Assembly (NCBI RefSeq): GCF_013131805.1 | Contig: NZ_JABJRC010000002.1 | Coordinates: forward strand, 124,001-188,000 | Source: Kribbella sandramycini | Lineage (GTDB): Bacteria; Actinomycetota; Actinomycetes; Propionibacteriales; Kribbellaceae | DNA: 64,000 nt | Reading direction: 5' to 3' | Part shown: positions 26,329-35,032 of the stretch, in pieces | Layout of the letters: each line of letters opens with the position of its first letter | Numbering within the stretch: position 1 is the stretch's first letter | The notes under the pieces: model-generated | Seen by the model: only the letters and a program-made list of their open reading frames with translations | Database searches by the model: none | Told to the model about the DNA's origin: nothing | Position numbers and translations under genes: made by a program

Positions 26329-27288
26329 ATGAAGCTGGGATTCAAACTGATCGCGGAGGCGTACGGGCCGCTGGAGATCGTCGACCAGGCGGTCCGGGCG
26401 GAGGCGGCGGGGTTCGACTTCGTCGAGGTCAGCGATCATTTTCATCCGTGGGTCGGGGAGCACGAGCACTCGGGGTTCGCGTTCTCGATGCTGGCGGCGA
26501 TTGCGGCCAAGACGTCGGAGATCGGGCTGGCGACCGGGGTGACGTGTCCGTTCATCAGGTATCACCCAGCGGTGGTGGCGCAGGCCGCGGCAACCACGGC
26601 GATCCTGTCCGGCGGGCGGTTCACGCTGGGGCTCGGGTCGGGGGAGCGGCTGAACGAGCATGTGGTGGGCGCCGGGTGGCCGGCGGTGACGACTCGGCAC
26701 GAGATGTTGCGCGAGGCGATCGAGATCATCCGGCTGCTGTGGAGCGGCGGTTACCACTCGTACGACGGGAAACATCTGAAACTCGAGGACGCGCGCATGT
26801 TCGACCTACCCGGCGTGCTGCCGGAGATCGCGGTGGCGGCGGGTGGTCCGGCGGCGGCGCGGATCGCGGGTGAGTTGGGCGATGCGTTGTTCGTGACCGA
26901 GCCGAAGGACGACCTGATCGCGGCGTACCGGGAGTCGGGCGGGCTCGGGCCGGCGTACGCCGAGGTGCCACTCGCGTGGGCGCCGTCGGAGGACGAGGCT
27001 GCGGAGTCGGCCCGGCGGTTGTTCCGGTTCGGCGTGACCGGGTGGAAGGTGCAGGCCGAGTTGCCGAACCCGGTGAACTTCGATGCCGCGACCACCCTGG
27101 TGACGGCCGGCCACATGCGCGAGCAGTTCGGCTGTGGGCCGGATGTGGCGCGGCATGTCGAGGTGGCGCGGCAGTTCACCGACGCCGGGTACGACCGGCT
27201 CGCGCTGATCAACGCCGGTCCGGACATGGACGGCTTCTTCGACTTCTTCGCCAAGGAACTGGCTCCGGAACTTCGTCAGGCTGATTGA
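26329..27288 (+). CDS. LLM-class F420-dependent oxidoreductase
   Basis: A 319-residue luciferase-like TIM barrel of the F420-dependent type (TIGR03557-like). MKLGFKLIAEAYGPLEIVDQAVRAEAAGFDFVEVSDHFHPW contains the cofactor-contacting SDHFHPW segment. LATGVTCPFIRYHPAVVAQAAAT and FTLGLGSGERLNEHVVG complete the barrel. Related enzymes include F420-dependent sugar-phosphate dehydrogenases and alcohol-oxidising homologues. It is divergent from the P450 operon (74 bases between starts). The physiological substrate is unknown. Confidence 0.9.
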   Translation: MKLGFKLIAEAYGPLEIVDQAVRAEAAGFDFVEVSDHFHPWVGEHEHSGFAFSMLAAIAAKTSEIGLATGVTCPFIRYHPAVVAQAAATTAILSGGRFTLGLGSGERLNEHVVGAGWPAVTTRHEMLREAIEIIRLLWSGGYHSYDGKHLKLEDARMFDLPGVLPEIAVAAGGPAAARIAGELGDALFVTEPKDDLIAAYRESGGLGPAYAEVPLAWAPSEDEAAESARRLFRFGVTGWKVQAELPNPVNFDAATTLVTAGHMREQFGCGPDVARHVEVARQFTDAGYDRLALINAGPDMDGFFDFFAKELAPELRQAD

Positions 27289-27300
27289 GAGGAACGTGCC

Positions 27301-27627
27301 ATGCCCGCTGGGTCGAGCAAGAAACGGGAACGGCAGTACCAGCACATCAAGGCTGGGCTGAAGAAGAGTGGGCGGAGTGAGGACACCGCGGAGGAGATCG
27401 CGGCGCGGACGGTGAACAAGGAGCGCGCGCGGGCGGGGGAGTCGAAGGAGGCGAGCCGGAGCTCGACCGACGACATCTCCTCCGGCCGTCGCGGCGGGCT
27501 GCGCTCGTACTCCGGGCCGGGCGGCCGCACGAAGGAGCAGCTTTACAACGAGGCCAAGCACAAGAACATCAAGGGCCGCTCGAAGATGACCAAGGCCGAG
27601 CTGGAGCGGGCGGTCGGGCGCGGGTAG
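27301..27627 (+). CDS. Rho-N/SAP-like small basic protein
   Basis: A 108-residue, strongly charged protein. The C-terminal TKEQLYNEAKHKNIKGRSKMTKAELERAVGRG matches the Rho N-terminal/SAP-like helix-extended-loop-helix found in small nucleic-acid-binding proteins. The N-terminus (KKRERQYQHIKAGLKKSGRSEDTAEEIAARTVNKERARAGES) resembles the 'plasmid stabilization' annotation seen in actinobacteria. It starts 12 bases after the F420 oxidoreductase, so it is probably co-transcribed. Confidence 0.85.
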   Translation: MPAGSSKKRERQYQHIKAGLKKSGRSEDTAEEIAARTVNKERARAGESKEASRSSTDDISSGRRGGLRSYSGPGGRTKEQLYNEAKHKNIKGRSKMTKAELERAVGRG

Positions 27628-27640
27628 GTGCGACGCGTAC

Positions 27641-27724
27641 GACAGGAGGTAGTTGCCGGTGGCGGCGGCTCGGTCGGCGTGCACGACCGTGCGGCGGGGT
27701 GCCGACCGGGCACTACCTCCTGTC
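27641..27724. repeat. Nested inverted repeat between convergent genes
   Basis: Outer arms GACAGGAGGTAGT (27641-27653) and ACTACCTCCTGTC (27712-27724) are perfectly complementary over 13 bases. Inside lie CGGTCGGC/GCCGACCG and GCAC/GTGC. It begins 14 bases after the Rho-N-like gene and could be a bidirectional terminator. The arm contains AGGAGGT, a perfect ribosome site that would be masked in the folded RNA. Confidence 0.6.
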
Positions 27725-27737
27725 CTTGGTGCGGTGA

Positions 27738-27758
27738 TCAGAAGTCGCGGTTGCGCAT
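27738..27758 (-). CDS. Possible six-residue leader peptide
   Basis: ATG CGC AAC CGC GAC TTC TGA encodes MRNRDF. AAAGGA lies six bases upstream, an ideal spacing. The frame ends 13 bases before the large hairpin at 27641-27724. An isolated mini-frame can arise by chance, so this stays tentative. Confidence 0.25.
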   Translation of the reverse strand: MRNRDF

Positions 27759-27865
27759 GGGGCGTCCTTTCGTCCAGGGGTGGAGCTATCCGATCCGGTT
27801 GCGGCGATGTGGGCAATCGGTTCGACCCTGGGCGAAGAGGTGTTGCCGGATAGAGGCCGGGGGTG

Positions 27866-29797
27866 TTAGTTGAGGCGGGTCAGGCGGCCGAAAGGGGCGA
27901 CCTTGACGGTGACCTTGCGGGTGCCGACGGCCAGGTCGACGAGGGTGGCGGTGCCGGTGGTCCGGGTCGTGTAGGTGACCTTCTCGGCCTCTTTGGACGG
28001 GATGATCAGCGACAGGATGCGGACGCTCTGGCCGGTGCGGGTGAACTTGACGACCGGAGCCGGGACGGGGTTGAAGATGGTCGGGGCGAACCAGCCCTGG
28101 GCCGGGTTCGAGCGACCCTCCTCGACCGTGGTGGAGCCGGCCGGGATGGCACCGTCCAGAGGGATCTGGATCAGGTGCGTCTTCATCCCCGAGCGCGGCT
28201 GCCGGGCGACCGCGACGCCGTTCGCGTCGACGGTGACCTGGTGGCCGGGCGGCAGATGCCAGAGCGTCTCGTAGCGCTGCGTCGTGCCGGACTGGCCGCG
28301 GTCGAGCGCGATCACCAGATCCGGGTCCTTGAGGACCAGGACGTCGCGGCTGCGGTCGACGCCCTCGGCGGGCTGGTCGTTGAGCTCGTAGTAGTCCGAG
28401 TTCGGGGTGCTGACCGCGCCGACCAGCTTGGTCTTCGCGTTCCGGCTCTTCGCGGTCGGGATCGTCATCACGTTGTGGGCGTACTGCGTCCGCGCCCACT
28501 CCTGCTTCTCGTTCTTCCGGTAGCCGAGATACCCCGGGTCGATCAGAACGTCGCGCCCGTGCCAGTTGTACGTGATCGCCGTGTGGTCTTCGTGCCCGTG
28601 GTACGCCCGCGGGAACCCGAACCGGATGCTGTACGACGACTCCTGCCCGAACGGCCGGTTGTCGCCCCACCCCGTCCGCCCGAAGATGTACCCGGCCCGG
28701 TAGATCCCGGTCCGCTTGGCCGGTTTCGTGCCCTTCTTGCCCTGGGACGCGACGAACTCCAGCGGCGTGCCAGGGGCGGTCTCGGTCTTCTGCTTGTTGG
28801 TGTTGCCGATCTGGTGCAGCTCGCCGTTCGCCTTGGTCGCGAGCGCCAGCCAGAGCGCCAGCTTCTCGCGGCGCCGGTCGATCTCCGGGCCCGGCTCGGT
28901 CTTACAGGCCCGCAGCACCTCCGCCGCCCGCCCCCAGAGCCGGTAGTTGAACGACGCGTACCCGACGGACTGCTCGTTGGTCGTGCCCTCGTCGTCGATC
29001 GCGTGCACGACGGCCTCGTTCAGCCGCTTGACGGCGAGCTCCTTCAGATCGGCCCGGTTGTAGGTGCACCCGATGCCGAACAGCGCAATGCTCTCGTCGG
29101 TGCCGTGGTTGCGGATCCCGCTCCAGTGCTCGGTCATGAACTTCGCGTGGTCGTTCAGCGCGGTGTCCAGCCACTTGTGCTGCGCCGGCAGCGTCTTGGC
29201 CTTCAGCGCCTTGAGCGTCGTCTGCCGGATGCAGATCAGCACGTTCGTCCGGTGCATCGTCGACTCGGTCGCGCTCGCGCCCTGCCAGGGGTACGGGTTG
29301 TCGCGGACCCAGTCCTTGGCGATGGCCAGCGTCTTGTCCAGCGCCCGCTTGTTCCCGCGGTCGGCGCCGTAGACGCCGTTGCCGAGCCAGCGCAGCGAAT
29401 GCAGCCACAGGTGCCAGCTCGGGTCCTTGTACGGGTCGGCGTCCCAGCGGATGTTGCCCTTGCCGTCACCGACCTTGGCCGGCGGGTGGTTGCCCCAGGC
29501 AAATGTCTCGTCGAGGACCAGGGGCAGCGGGACCTTGGTCTGGATCCCGCTGAACCCCGGGCACGCGTACCCCGTGGTGGATGGCCCGCGGCGCGGCGCG
29601 CGGGTGGCCGGCGACGGCGGTCCGGCCGGCGCCGCGGTCGCGGTCGCCGGACCCGGCTCCAGGGTGCCCAAAGGGGCAGTCTGCAACCGCTCCTTGGGCA
29701 GCAGGAAGTACGCCGCACCCGCGAGCGCCACCCCGCACACCAGCAGACATCCGAGCAGCAGCCCCACCGCGCTCTTGGCCCGTCGCCGTCCTTGCAC
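27866..29797 (-). CDS. Membrane-anchored heparinase II/III-like protein
   Basis: A 643-residue protein. GRRRAKSAVGLLLGCLLVCGVALAGAAYFLL is a signal anchor, followed by an Ala/Pro/Thr linker. Residues about 100-370 form an alpha-helical toroid (HLWLHSLRWLGNGVYG, HWSGIRNHGTDESIALFGIG). The second half is beta-rich, with FGFPRAYHGHEDHTAITYNWHGRDVLIDPGYLGY, the conserved His/Tyr region of heparinase II/III family lyases. It probably acts on an acidic polysaccharide outside the cell. GTG was chosen because GAGGAGG lies five bases upstream; an in-frame GTG 18 codons earlier lacks this. Confidence 0.8.
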   Translation of the reverse strand: MQGRRRAKSAVGLLLGCLLVCGVALAGAAYFLLPKERLQTAPLGTLEPGPATATAAPAGPPSPATRAPRRGPSTTGYACPGFSGIQTKVPLPLVLDETFAWGNHPPAKVGDGKGNIRWDADPYKDPSWHLWLHSLRWLGNGVYGADRGNKRALDKTLAIAKDWVRDNPYPWQGASATESTMHRTNVLICIRQTTLKALKAKTLPAQHKWLDTALNDHAKFMTEHWSGIRNHGTDESIALFGIGCTYNRADLKELAVKRLNEAVVHAIDDEGTTNEQSVGYASFNYRLWGRAAEVLRACKTEPGPEIDRRREKLALWLALATKANGELHQIGNTNKQKTETAPGTPLEFVASQGKKGTKPAKRTGIYRAGYIFGRTGWGDNRPFGQESSYSIRFGFPRAYHGHEDHTAITYNWHGRDVLIDPGYLGYRKNEKQEWARTQYAHNVMTIPTAKSRNAKTKLVGAVSTPNSDYYELNDQPAEGVDRSRDVLVLKDPDLVIALDRGQSGTTQRYETLWHLPPGHQVTVDANGVAVARQPRSGMKTHLIQIPLDGAIPAGSTTVEEGRSNPAQGWFAPTIFNPVPAPVVKFTRTGQSVRILSLIIPSKEAEKVTYTTRTTGTATLVDLAVGTRKVTVKVAPFGRLTRLN

Positions 29798-29893
29798 CCC
29801 AGCCTCCTCTGTCCCGCCCCGGTAAAGACCAAGACGCGCAGAAGCGGTCACTTTGTTGCATGAAGCACCAAAGCGGAGTGGACTTTTCGGAAC

Positions 29894-31162
29894 CTAGCCG
29901 ATCGCAGGATAGAGCGGGAACTTCGCGGTCAGGACGCCGACGCGCGCACGCAATCCGGCTGTGAACGACTCGCTCGGCTCCTGAATCAGAGCCGCCGCGA
30001 CGATGTCGGCCACCTCCGCGAACTCGGCCGGCCCGAACCCGCGGGCTGCGAGCGCCGGCGTCCCGATCCGCAGCCCGGACGACACCATCGGCGGCCGCGG
30101 GTCGAACGGCACCGCGTTCCGGTTCACGGTCAGGCCGACTGCGTGCAGCCGGTCCTCGGCCTGCTGCCCGTCCAGCGCCGAGTCGCGCAGGTCGACCAGC
30201 ACCAGGTGGACCTGCGTCCCTCCGGTCAGGACCGTAATCCCGGCCGCGCGGACGTCGTCGGCCAGCAATCGGTCCGCGATCGCCTGGGCGCCCTCGAGTG
30301 TCCGCTGCTGCCGCTCCCGGAACTCCGGCGACGCGGCCAGCTTGAACCCGACCGCCTTGGCCGCGATGACGTGCTCCAGCGGGCCGCCCTGCTGCCCGGG
30401 GAAGACCGCCGAGTTGAACTTCTTCGCCAGGTCGGCCCGGTTGGTCAGGATGACGCCGCCTCGCGGCCCGCCGAGCGTCTTGTGGGTGGTCGTGGTGACC
30501 ACATCGGCGTACGGGACCGGGCTCGGGTGCAGCCCGGCCGCGACCAGCCCGGCGAAGTGCGCCATGTCGACCATCAGGTACGCGCCGACCAGGTCCGCGA
30601 TCCGCCGGAACTCGGCGAAGTCCAGGTGCAGCGGGTACGCCGACCACCCGGCCACGATCAGCTTCGGACGGTGTTCGAGCGCGAGCCGCTCGACCTCGGC
30701 CAGGTCGACGGCGAAGGTGTCCGGGCGGACGTGGTACGCGACGACGTCGTACAGCTTGCCGCTGAAGTTCAGCCGCATTCCGTGCGTGAGGTGACCGCCG
30801 TGGGCGAGGTCGAGGCCGAGGATCGTGTCGCCGGGGTCGAGCAGCGCGGACATCGTGGCCGCGTTCGCCTGGGCGCCCGAGTGCGGCTGGACGTTGGCGA
30901 AACCCGCGCCGAAGAGCGCCTTGACCCGATCGATGGCCAGCTGCTCGATGACGTCGACGTGCTCACAACCGCCGTAGTACCGGCGGCCGGGGTAGCCCTC
31001 GGCGTACTTGTTGGTCAGGACCGAGCCCTGGGCCTCCATCACCGCGAGCGGCGCAAAGTTCTCGCTGGCGATCAGCTCCAGCGTGTCCCGCTGGCGGCCG
31101 AGCTCGGCGGTGATGGCGGCGTGGACCTCCGGGTCGAACGCGGCCAGGGATTCGTCGAGCAT
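29894..31162 (-). CDS. glyA: Serine hydroxymethyltransferase
   Basis: A 422-residue PLP enzyme that interconverts serine and glycine with tetrahydrofolate. [42 protein letters not shown] is the folate and active-site region. The cofactor lysine lies in [35 protein letters not shown] and [15 protein letters not shown] are conserved. It starts two bases after gcvH and is the third gene behind the glycine riboswitch, which would raise expression when glycine is abundant. Confidence 0.96.
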   Translation of the reverse strand: MLDESLAAFDPEVHAAITAELGRQRDTLELIASENFAPLAVMEAQGSVLTNKYAEGYPGRRYYGGCEHVDVIEQLAIDRVKALFGAGFANVQPHSGAQANAATMSALLDPGDTILGLDLAHGGHLTHGMRLNFSGKLYDVVAYHVRPDTFAVDLAEVERLALEHRPKLIVAGWSAYPLHLDFAEFRRIADLVGAYLMVDMAHFAGLVAAGLHPSPVPYADVVTTTTHKTLGGPRGGVILTNRADLAKKFNSAVFPGQQGGPLEHVIAAKAVGFKLAASPEFRERQQRTLEGAQAIADRLLADDVRAAGITVLTGGTQVHLVLVDLRDSALDGQQAEDRLHAVGLTVNRNAVPFDPRPPMVSSGLRIGTPALAARGFGPAEFAEVADIVAAALIQEPSESFTAGLRARVGVLTAKFPLYPAIG

Positions 31163-31163
31163 C

Positions 31164-31538
31164 TCACTCGCCCCCGATCAGGGTCTCGTAGGCGGCGGCG
31201 TCCAGCAGGGCGCTCTCGCCGGTGACGCGCAACCGCAGCAGCCAGCCGGCCGCGTACGGGTCGGTGTTCACCAGGCCCGGGTCGGCCACGACGGCGTCGT
31301 TGATCTCGACGATCTCGCCGTCCAGCGGCGCGAACAGGTCGCTCACCGACTTGGTCGACTCGATCTCGCCGCAGGCGTCACCGGTGCGTACGGCGTCGCC
31401 GACCGCGGGCAGCTCGACGTACACGACATCGCCCAGCGCTTCCCCTGCGAACGCTGTGATGCCGACCGTCGCGATATCGCCGTCGAGGGCGATCCACTCG
31501 TGCTCGGCGGTGTACTGCAAGTTGTCCGGAACAGACAT
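31164..31538 (-). CDS. gcvH: Glycine cleavage system H protein
   Basis: A 124-residue lipoyl carrier. K63 in [10 protein letters not shown] is the lipoylated lysine. [35 protein letters not shown] is the hammerhead fold. H protein shuttles the aminomethyl group from P protein to T protein. It lies eight bases after gcvT and directly before glyA. gcvP and the lipoamide dehydrogenase gene are not in this window. Confidence 0.96.
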   Translation of the reverse strand: MSVPDNLQYTAEHEWIALDGDIATVGITAFAGEALGDVVYVELPAVGDAVRTGDACGEIESTKSVSDLFAPLDGEIVEINDAVVADPGLVNTDPYAAGWLLRLRVTGESALLDAAAYETLIGGE

Positions 31539-31546
31539 GAGAGCTC

Positions 31547-32650
31547 CTAGGCGCGGCGGTAGAAGGGCAGGGCGACGACCTCGACGGCGTCGCGCGTCCC
31601 GCGGATGTCGACCTGCAGTTGGGTACCGGGTTCGTCGTAGCCGACCCCGACGTACGCCATCGCGATCGGGTGTCCCAGCGTCGGCGACGGCGCGCCGCTG
31701 GTGACGGCGCCGACCTGCTGCCCGGACTCCGGGTCGTGGACGGCGTACCCGCTGCGCGGTGAGCGGCGGCCGGTCGAGGTCAGGCCGACCAGCACCTGCC
31801 GCGCGCCCTCGTCGCGGCGGCGCGCGAGCGCGTCCCGGCCGACGAAGTCGCCCTCCTTGCCGAAGGCAACCACTCGGCCGAGCCCGGCCTCGAACGGCGT
31901 CGTCGCGGCGGACAGCTCGTTACCGTACAAGGGCATCCCGGCCTCGAGCCGGAGCGTGTCCCGGCAGGCCAGCCCGGCCGGCAGCAAGCCGTGCGGCGCG
32001 CCGGCGGCGAGCAGCGCGGTCCAGATCCCGGCCGCGTCGTCCGGGCGGCAGTAGATCTCGAAGCCGTCCTCGCCGGTGTATCCGGTGCGGGCGAGCAGGA
32101 TGTTGCTCTCGGCAAGCTTTCCGGTGCTGATCGCGTAGTACTTCAGATCGGCGAGTGGCAGGTCGGTCAGGGTGGCGACGATCGGGACGGACGCCGGGCC
32201 CTGGACGGCGATCAGCGTCCAGTCGGCCGTGGTGTCGCGCAGCTCGGCCTCGAAGCCGGTGATCCGCTCGATCAGCGCCTCGCGGACGACGGCCGCGTTA
32301 CTCGCGTTCGCCACGATCAGGAAGTGCTCCTCGGCGAGCCGGTAGACGACCAGGTCGTCGAGGATGCCGCCGTCCGTGGCGCACAGCATCGTGTAGCGGG
32401 CGCGGCCGATGCCGATCTTGGACGGTTGCCCGACCAGGCTGTGGTCGAGCGCCTGGGCGACCTGCGGCCCGGTCAGCTCCAGCTCGCCCATGTGGGACAG
32501 GTCGAACAGGCCGGCCGCCGTCCGGACGGCGGTGTGCTCGGCGATGTCGGAGGTGTAGCGCACCGGCATCGACCAGCCGGCGAAATCGGTGAACGACGCA
32601 CCGAGCCGTTGATGTTCCGCATGCAGCGGCGTTGGACGTGACGACGTCAT
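31547..32650 (-). CDS. gcvT: Glycine cleavage system T protein (aminomethyltransferase)
   Basis: A 367-residue folate-dependent aminomethyltransferase. FTDFAGWSMPVRY, GLFDLSHMGELELTGPQ and RYTMLCATDGGILDDLVVYRL form the folate-binding face. ARTGYTGEDGFEIYC and RDTLRLEAGMPLYGNEL hold the conserved substrate-binding region. It is the first gene behind the tandem glycine riboswitch and starts at an ATG shortly after GAGGGAG. Confidence 0.95.
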   Translation of the reverse strand: MTSSRPTPLHAEHQRLGASFTDFAGWSMPVRYTSDIAEHTAVRTAAGLFDLSHMGELELTGPQVAQALDHSLVGQPSKIGIGRARYTMLCATDGGILDDLVVYRLAEEHFLIVANASNAAVVREALIERITGFEAELRDTTADWTLIAVQGPASVPIVATLTDLPLADLKYYAISTGKLAESNILLARTGYTGEDGFEIYCRPDDAAGIWTALLAAGAPHGLLPAGLACRDTLRLEAGMPLYGNELSAATTPFEAGLGRVVAFGKEGDFVGRDALARRRDEGARQVLVGLTSTGRRSPRSGYAVHDPESGQQVGAVTSGAPSPTLGHPIAMAYVGVGYDEPGTQLQVDIRGTRDAVEVVALPFYRRA

Positions 32651-32697
32651 GGCTGGGAGGCTCCCTCGGTCCGGCGCCACGGATGTGACGCCTCTGC

Positions 32698-32905
32698 TGG
32701 GTGACCTCCCCGCTCTGTCATCGGTACCTGAGAGCTTCACCGCCCGGGTGTGGCGGTTTGCACCGTGGGTGCGGGTCACCTGCCGACAGCAGGCCCCGGC
32801 TTTCCAGAGTTCGCCTCATCGGAACGGTCGCTGGGCCTGAGAGATTCTGGGGAGATTTGCTCCTTCGGCGCCGGGCCTTGGTGGGCCCGGACTCTCCCGC
32901 CCCGA
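32698..32905 (-). promoter_or_regulatory. Tandem glycine riboswitch
   Basis: Read on the minus strand, aptamer 1 (about 32902-32801) has CGGGAGAGTCC, GCCGAAGGAGCAA, TCTCTCAGGCCC and CTCTGGAAAG in consensus order. Aptamer 2 (about 32780-32700) has GGTGCAAACC, GCTCTCAGGTACCGATGACA and a closing stem GGTGACC/GGTCACC. A short linker joins them. It fills most of the 354-base gap before gcvT, the only gene-free stretch over 300 bases. Glycine binding is expected to switch on gcvT-gcvH-glyA. Confidence 0.93.
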
Positions 32906-33004
32906 TTCGAACGGCGCGATATGCGGTTGAGCCGCCGACTCTAGGGGGTCGCCGTCGGCGGGGTCAATCGGCCCCTGGCCCCGTCGATGTGATTGGGTCG
33001 GCCG

Positions 33005-33763
33005 GTGACTGCCAACGACGCCGCGGCCCGGAGCCGGCGCGCCCAGCTCGTCGTCTGGGGCGTGTACGTCGGGATTCCGGTGCTGTTCCTGATCGCGACG
33101 GTGACGATCAACCTGTCGGCCGACCAGGCGCTGGTGGACTGGAAATCGGTGCTGATCCCGGTCGCGGCGATCGCCGGCGGCTGGCTGTTCCGGGAGCGCA
33201 GCCGCTGGAAACCGGACCGCTGGGCCTCGGTCGGCGCGATCACCGGCAGCACGGCCGCCCTGTTCGGCGTCTTCTCGACGATCGTCATCGGCGGCCCGGC
33301 GCTGTTCTGCGTCCCGGCGGCGGTGATCGGCGGGGTGATCGGGTTCCTGATCGGCCGCTGGGGTGAGCACCAGCTGCTGCGGCCCGCGGTGGCCGGGCTG
33401 GGCGATACGCCGTACGAGCTGAACTTCCGGATCCGGGGGATCAACCGGCTCCGGCTGACCGTCGGCGACACCTCGGTGACGCTGCGGGCGACCGTCCGGG
33501 CGCGCAGCGCGGATGGCGACAACACCCGGGAGAACATTCAGGACGTGCCGCTCTCGGTGCTGAAGGTGTGGGACACCACGCTGGCCGGCGGCGAGGAGCT
33601 GGAGTACCCGATCCGGCTCGACCGGACGCCGGTGAGCACACCTGGTCCGGCGCTCGTCGTCCAGACTCTCGCAACCGAATGGATCCTGCCGCACGACGAA
33701 GCCGTCGTACTGGCCGAGATCCTGAACCGCCGGATCGCCGCAGCCGCGGCGCCGGCGAGCTGA
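33005..33763 (+). CDS. Membrane protein of unknown function
   Basis: A 252-residue protein from the GTG at 33005, chosen over an in-frame TTG 12 bases earlier. The N-terminal half is hydrophobic: LVVWGVYVGIPVLFLIATVTINL, SVLIPVAAIAGGWLF, SVGAITGSTAALFGVFSTIVIGG and LFCVPAAVIGGVIGFLIG. The C-terminal half is soluble and beta-rich (LNFRIRGINRLRLTVGDTSVTLRATVRAR). It lies 12 bases before another membrane-anchored protein and probably forms an operon with it. Family not recognised. Confidence 0.75.
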   Translation: MTANDAAARSRRAQLVVWGVYVGIPVLFLIATVTINLSADQALVDWKSVLIPVAAIAGGWLFRERSRWKPDRWASVGAITGSTAALFGVFSTIVIGGPALFCVPAAVIGGVIGFLIGRWGEHQLLRPAVAGLGDTPYELNFRIRGINRLRLTVGDTSVTLRATVRARSADGDNTRENIQDVPLSVLKVWDTTLAGGEELEYPIRLDRTPVSTPGPALVVQTLATEWILPHDEAVVLAEILNRRIAAAAAPAS

Positions 33764-33775
33764 GAGGCGGTCGCG

Positions 33776-35032
33776 ATGTTCCGGCAGATGTCGATCTTCG
33801 CCTGGTGCCTGATGGTGATGGGCCTGGGTGCGCTGACTTGGTTCGTCGTGTGGCTCGTACGCCGCGAGCGGTACCTCAAGTCACTGCGCGAGCGCGGCTG
33901 GACGTTCGTCGGGTCGCCGGTCTTCGCCGCGGTCGCGCGGCTGAGCAATCCGCCGTTCGGCATCGGGTTCACCCGCTCGCCGGACGATCAGATCATCGGC
34001 GCGACCAGCCAGGGCCGCCCGTTCCAGGTGATCGAGTACCGCCACGAGCACTGGGGCGGCTGGGTCGGGATGGTGACGCTCTCGCGGCGGCTGCCCGAGC
34101 TGTGGATCACCGGCGGGCAGACGCAGCCGCGGTACGGCGTGATGGCGACGATGGTCCCGGTTCCGGCGCAGCTGGGGGCCGGGTGGACGGTCGGCGTCCA
34201 GGAGCCGGCGTTCGCGACCGACGTGCTGACCGCGCAGGTGTGTGAGCAGCTGTATGCCATGGCTTCCGGACAGCCCGGGCTGAACCTGAGTATCGACGGC
34301 GATCAGCTCGTCGTCCTCGATCCGCCGCGGAAGGACGCCGAGCTGCTCGCCCCCTGGCTGGAGCAGCTGGCCGCGATCGCGGCGGCGATCGACGCGGCGC
34401 CGCTGGACCGCTGGGTCCAGCCCGAGCACGAGGCCCGGCTGACCTTCTATCAGCACCCGGACTGGTACTGGATCGGCGAGGACGACCTGCTGTTGCAGAC
34501 CACGCCGGTCACCCGCTCCGGCCACGGGCACAGCACGAGTGAGGTGATCCGCGGCCGGGACGGCGACGGCCCGCCGTTCGTCGCGTTCACCCACCACTGG
34601 AAGACGACGCGCACCGAGACCAGCACGGACTCCGAGGGCCGCACGACCACCCGGACTGTCACCGAGCACCACAGCGAGGCGATGCTCGGCTTCCAGTTGC
34701 CGGTCCGGATGCCGTGGCTGCAGGTCGGTCGCCGGGGCCTCAGCAGCGGGATCAGCTTCGAGAGCGAGGACTTCAACCGGCAGTTCGGCATCTTCGCGCA
34801 GGACAAGAAGTTCGCCTACGACGTGATCCACCCGCGCCAGATGGAGTTCCTGATGGCCAACCCGCCGTCGTCCTTCCAGATCGTCGACGACTGGGTCTGG
34901 TTCAACCCAGGGGAGCACAGCCACCCGCTGGTTGCCCACAACTCCCGCTTCCTGCGCGCCTTCCTGGCCGGCATCCCGCGGTTCGTCTGGCGCAACCTCG
35001 GCCTGCCCGATTCTCCTTACCCACAGGCCTAA
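33776..35032 (+). CDS. Membrane-anchored protein of unknown function (DUF3137-like)
   Basis: A 418-residue protein with one N-terminal helix (FAWCLMVMGLGALTWFVVWLV) and a long cytosolic part. RYLKSLRERGWTFVGSPVFAAVARL and GRPFQVIEYRHEHWGG, with a later TTRTVTEHHSEAMLGFQLPVRMPWLQVG, resemble DUF3137-type proteins, whose role is unknown. GAGAGG precedes the ATG. The gene follows the membrane protein at 33005 and its stop overlaps that of the convergent esterase. Confidence 0.7.
   Translation: MFRQMSIFAWCLMVMGLGALTWFVVWLVRRERYLKSLRERGWTFVGSPVFAAVARLSNPPFGIGFTRSPDDQIIGATSQGRPFQVIEYRHEHWGGWVGMVTLSRRLPELWITGGQTQPRYGVMATMVPVPAQLGAGWTVGVQEPAFATDVLTAQVCEQLYAMASGQPGLNLSIDGDQLVVLDPPRKDAELLAPWLEQLAAIAAAIDAAPLDRWVQPEHEARLTFYQHPDWYWIGEDDLLLQTTPVTRSGHGHSTSEVIRGRDGDGPPFVAFTHHWKTTRTETSTDSEGRTTTRTVTEHHSEAMLGFQLPVRMPWLQVGRRGLSSGISFESEDFNRQFGIFAQDKKFAYDVIHPRQMEFLMANPPSSFQIVDDWVWFNPGEHSHPLVAHNSRFLRAFLAGIPRFVWRNLGLPDSPYPQA

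Noticed and set aside
27628..27873. An 81-codon plus-strand frame after the Rho-N-like gene
   Set aside because: It covers the large inverted repeat, has no ribosome site or recognisable motif, and its composition resembles non-coding hairpin sequence.
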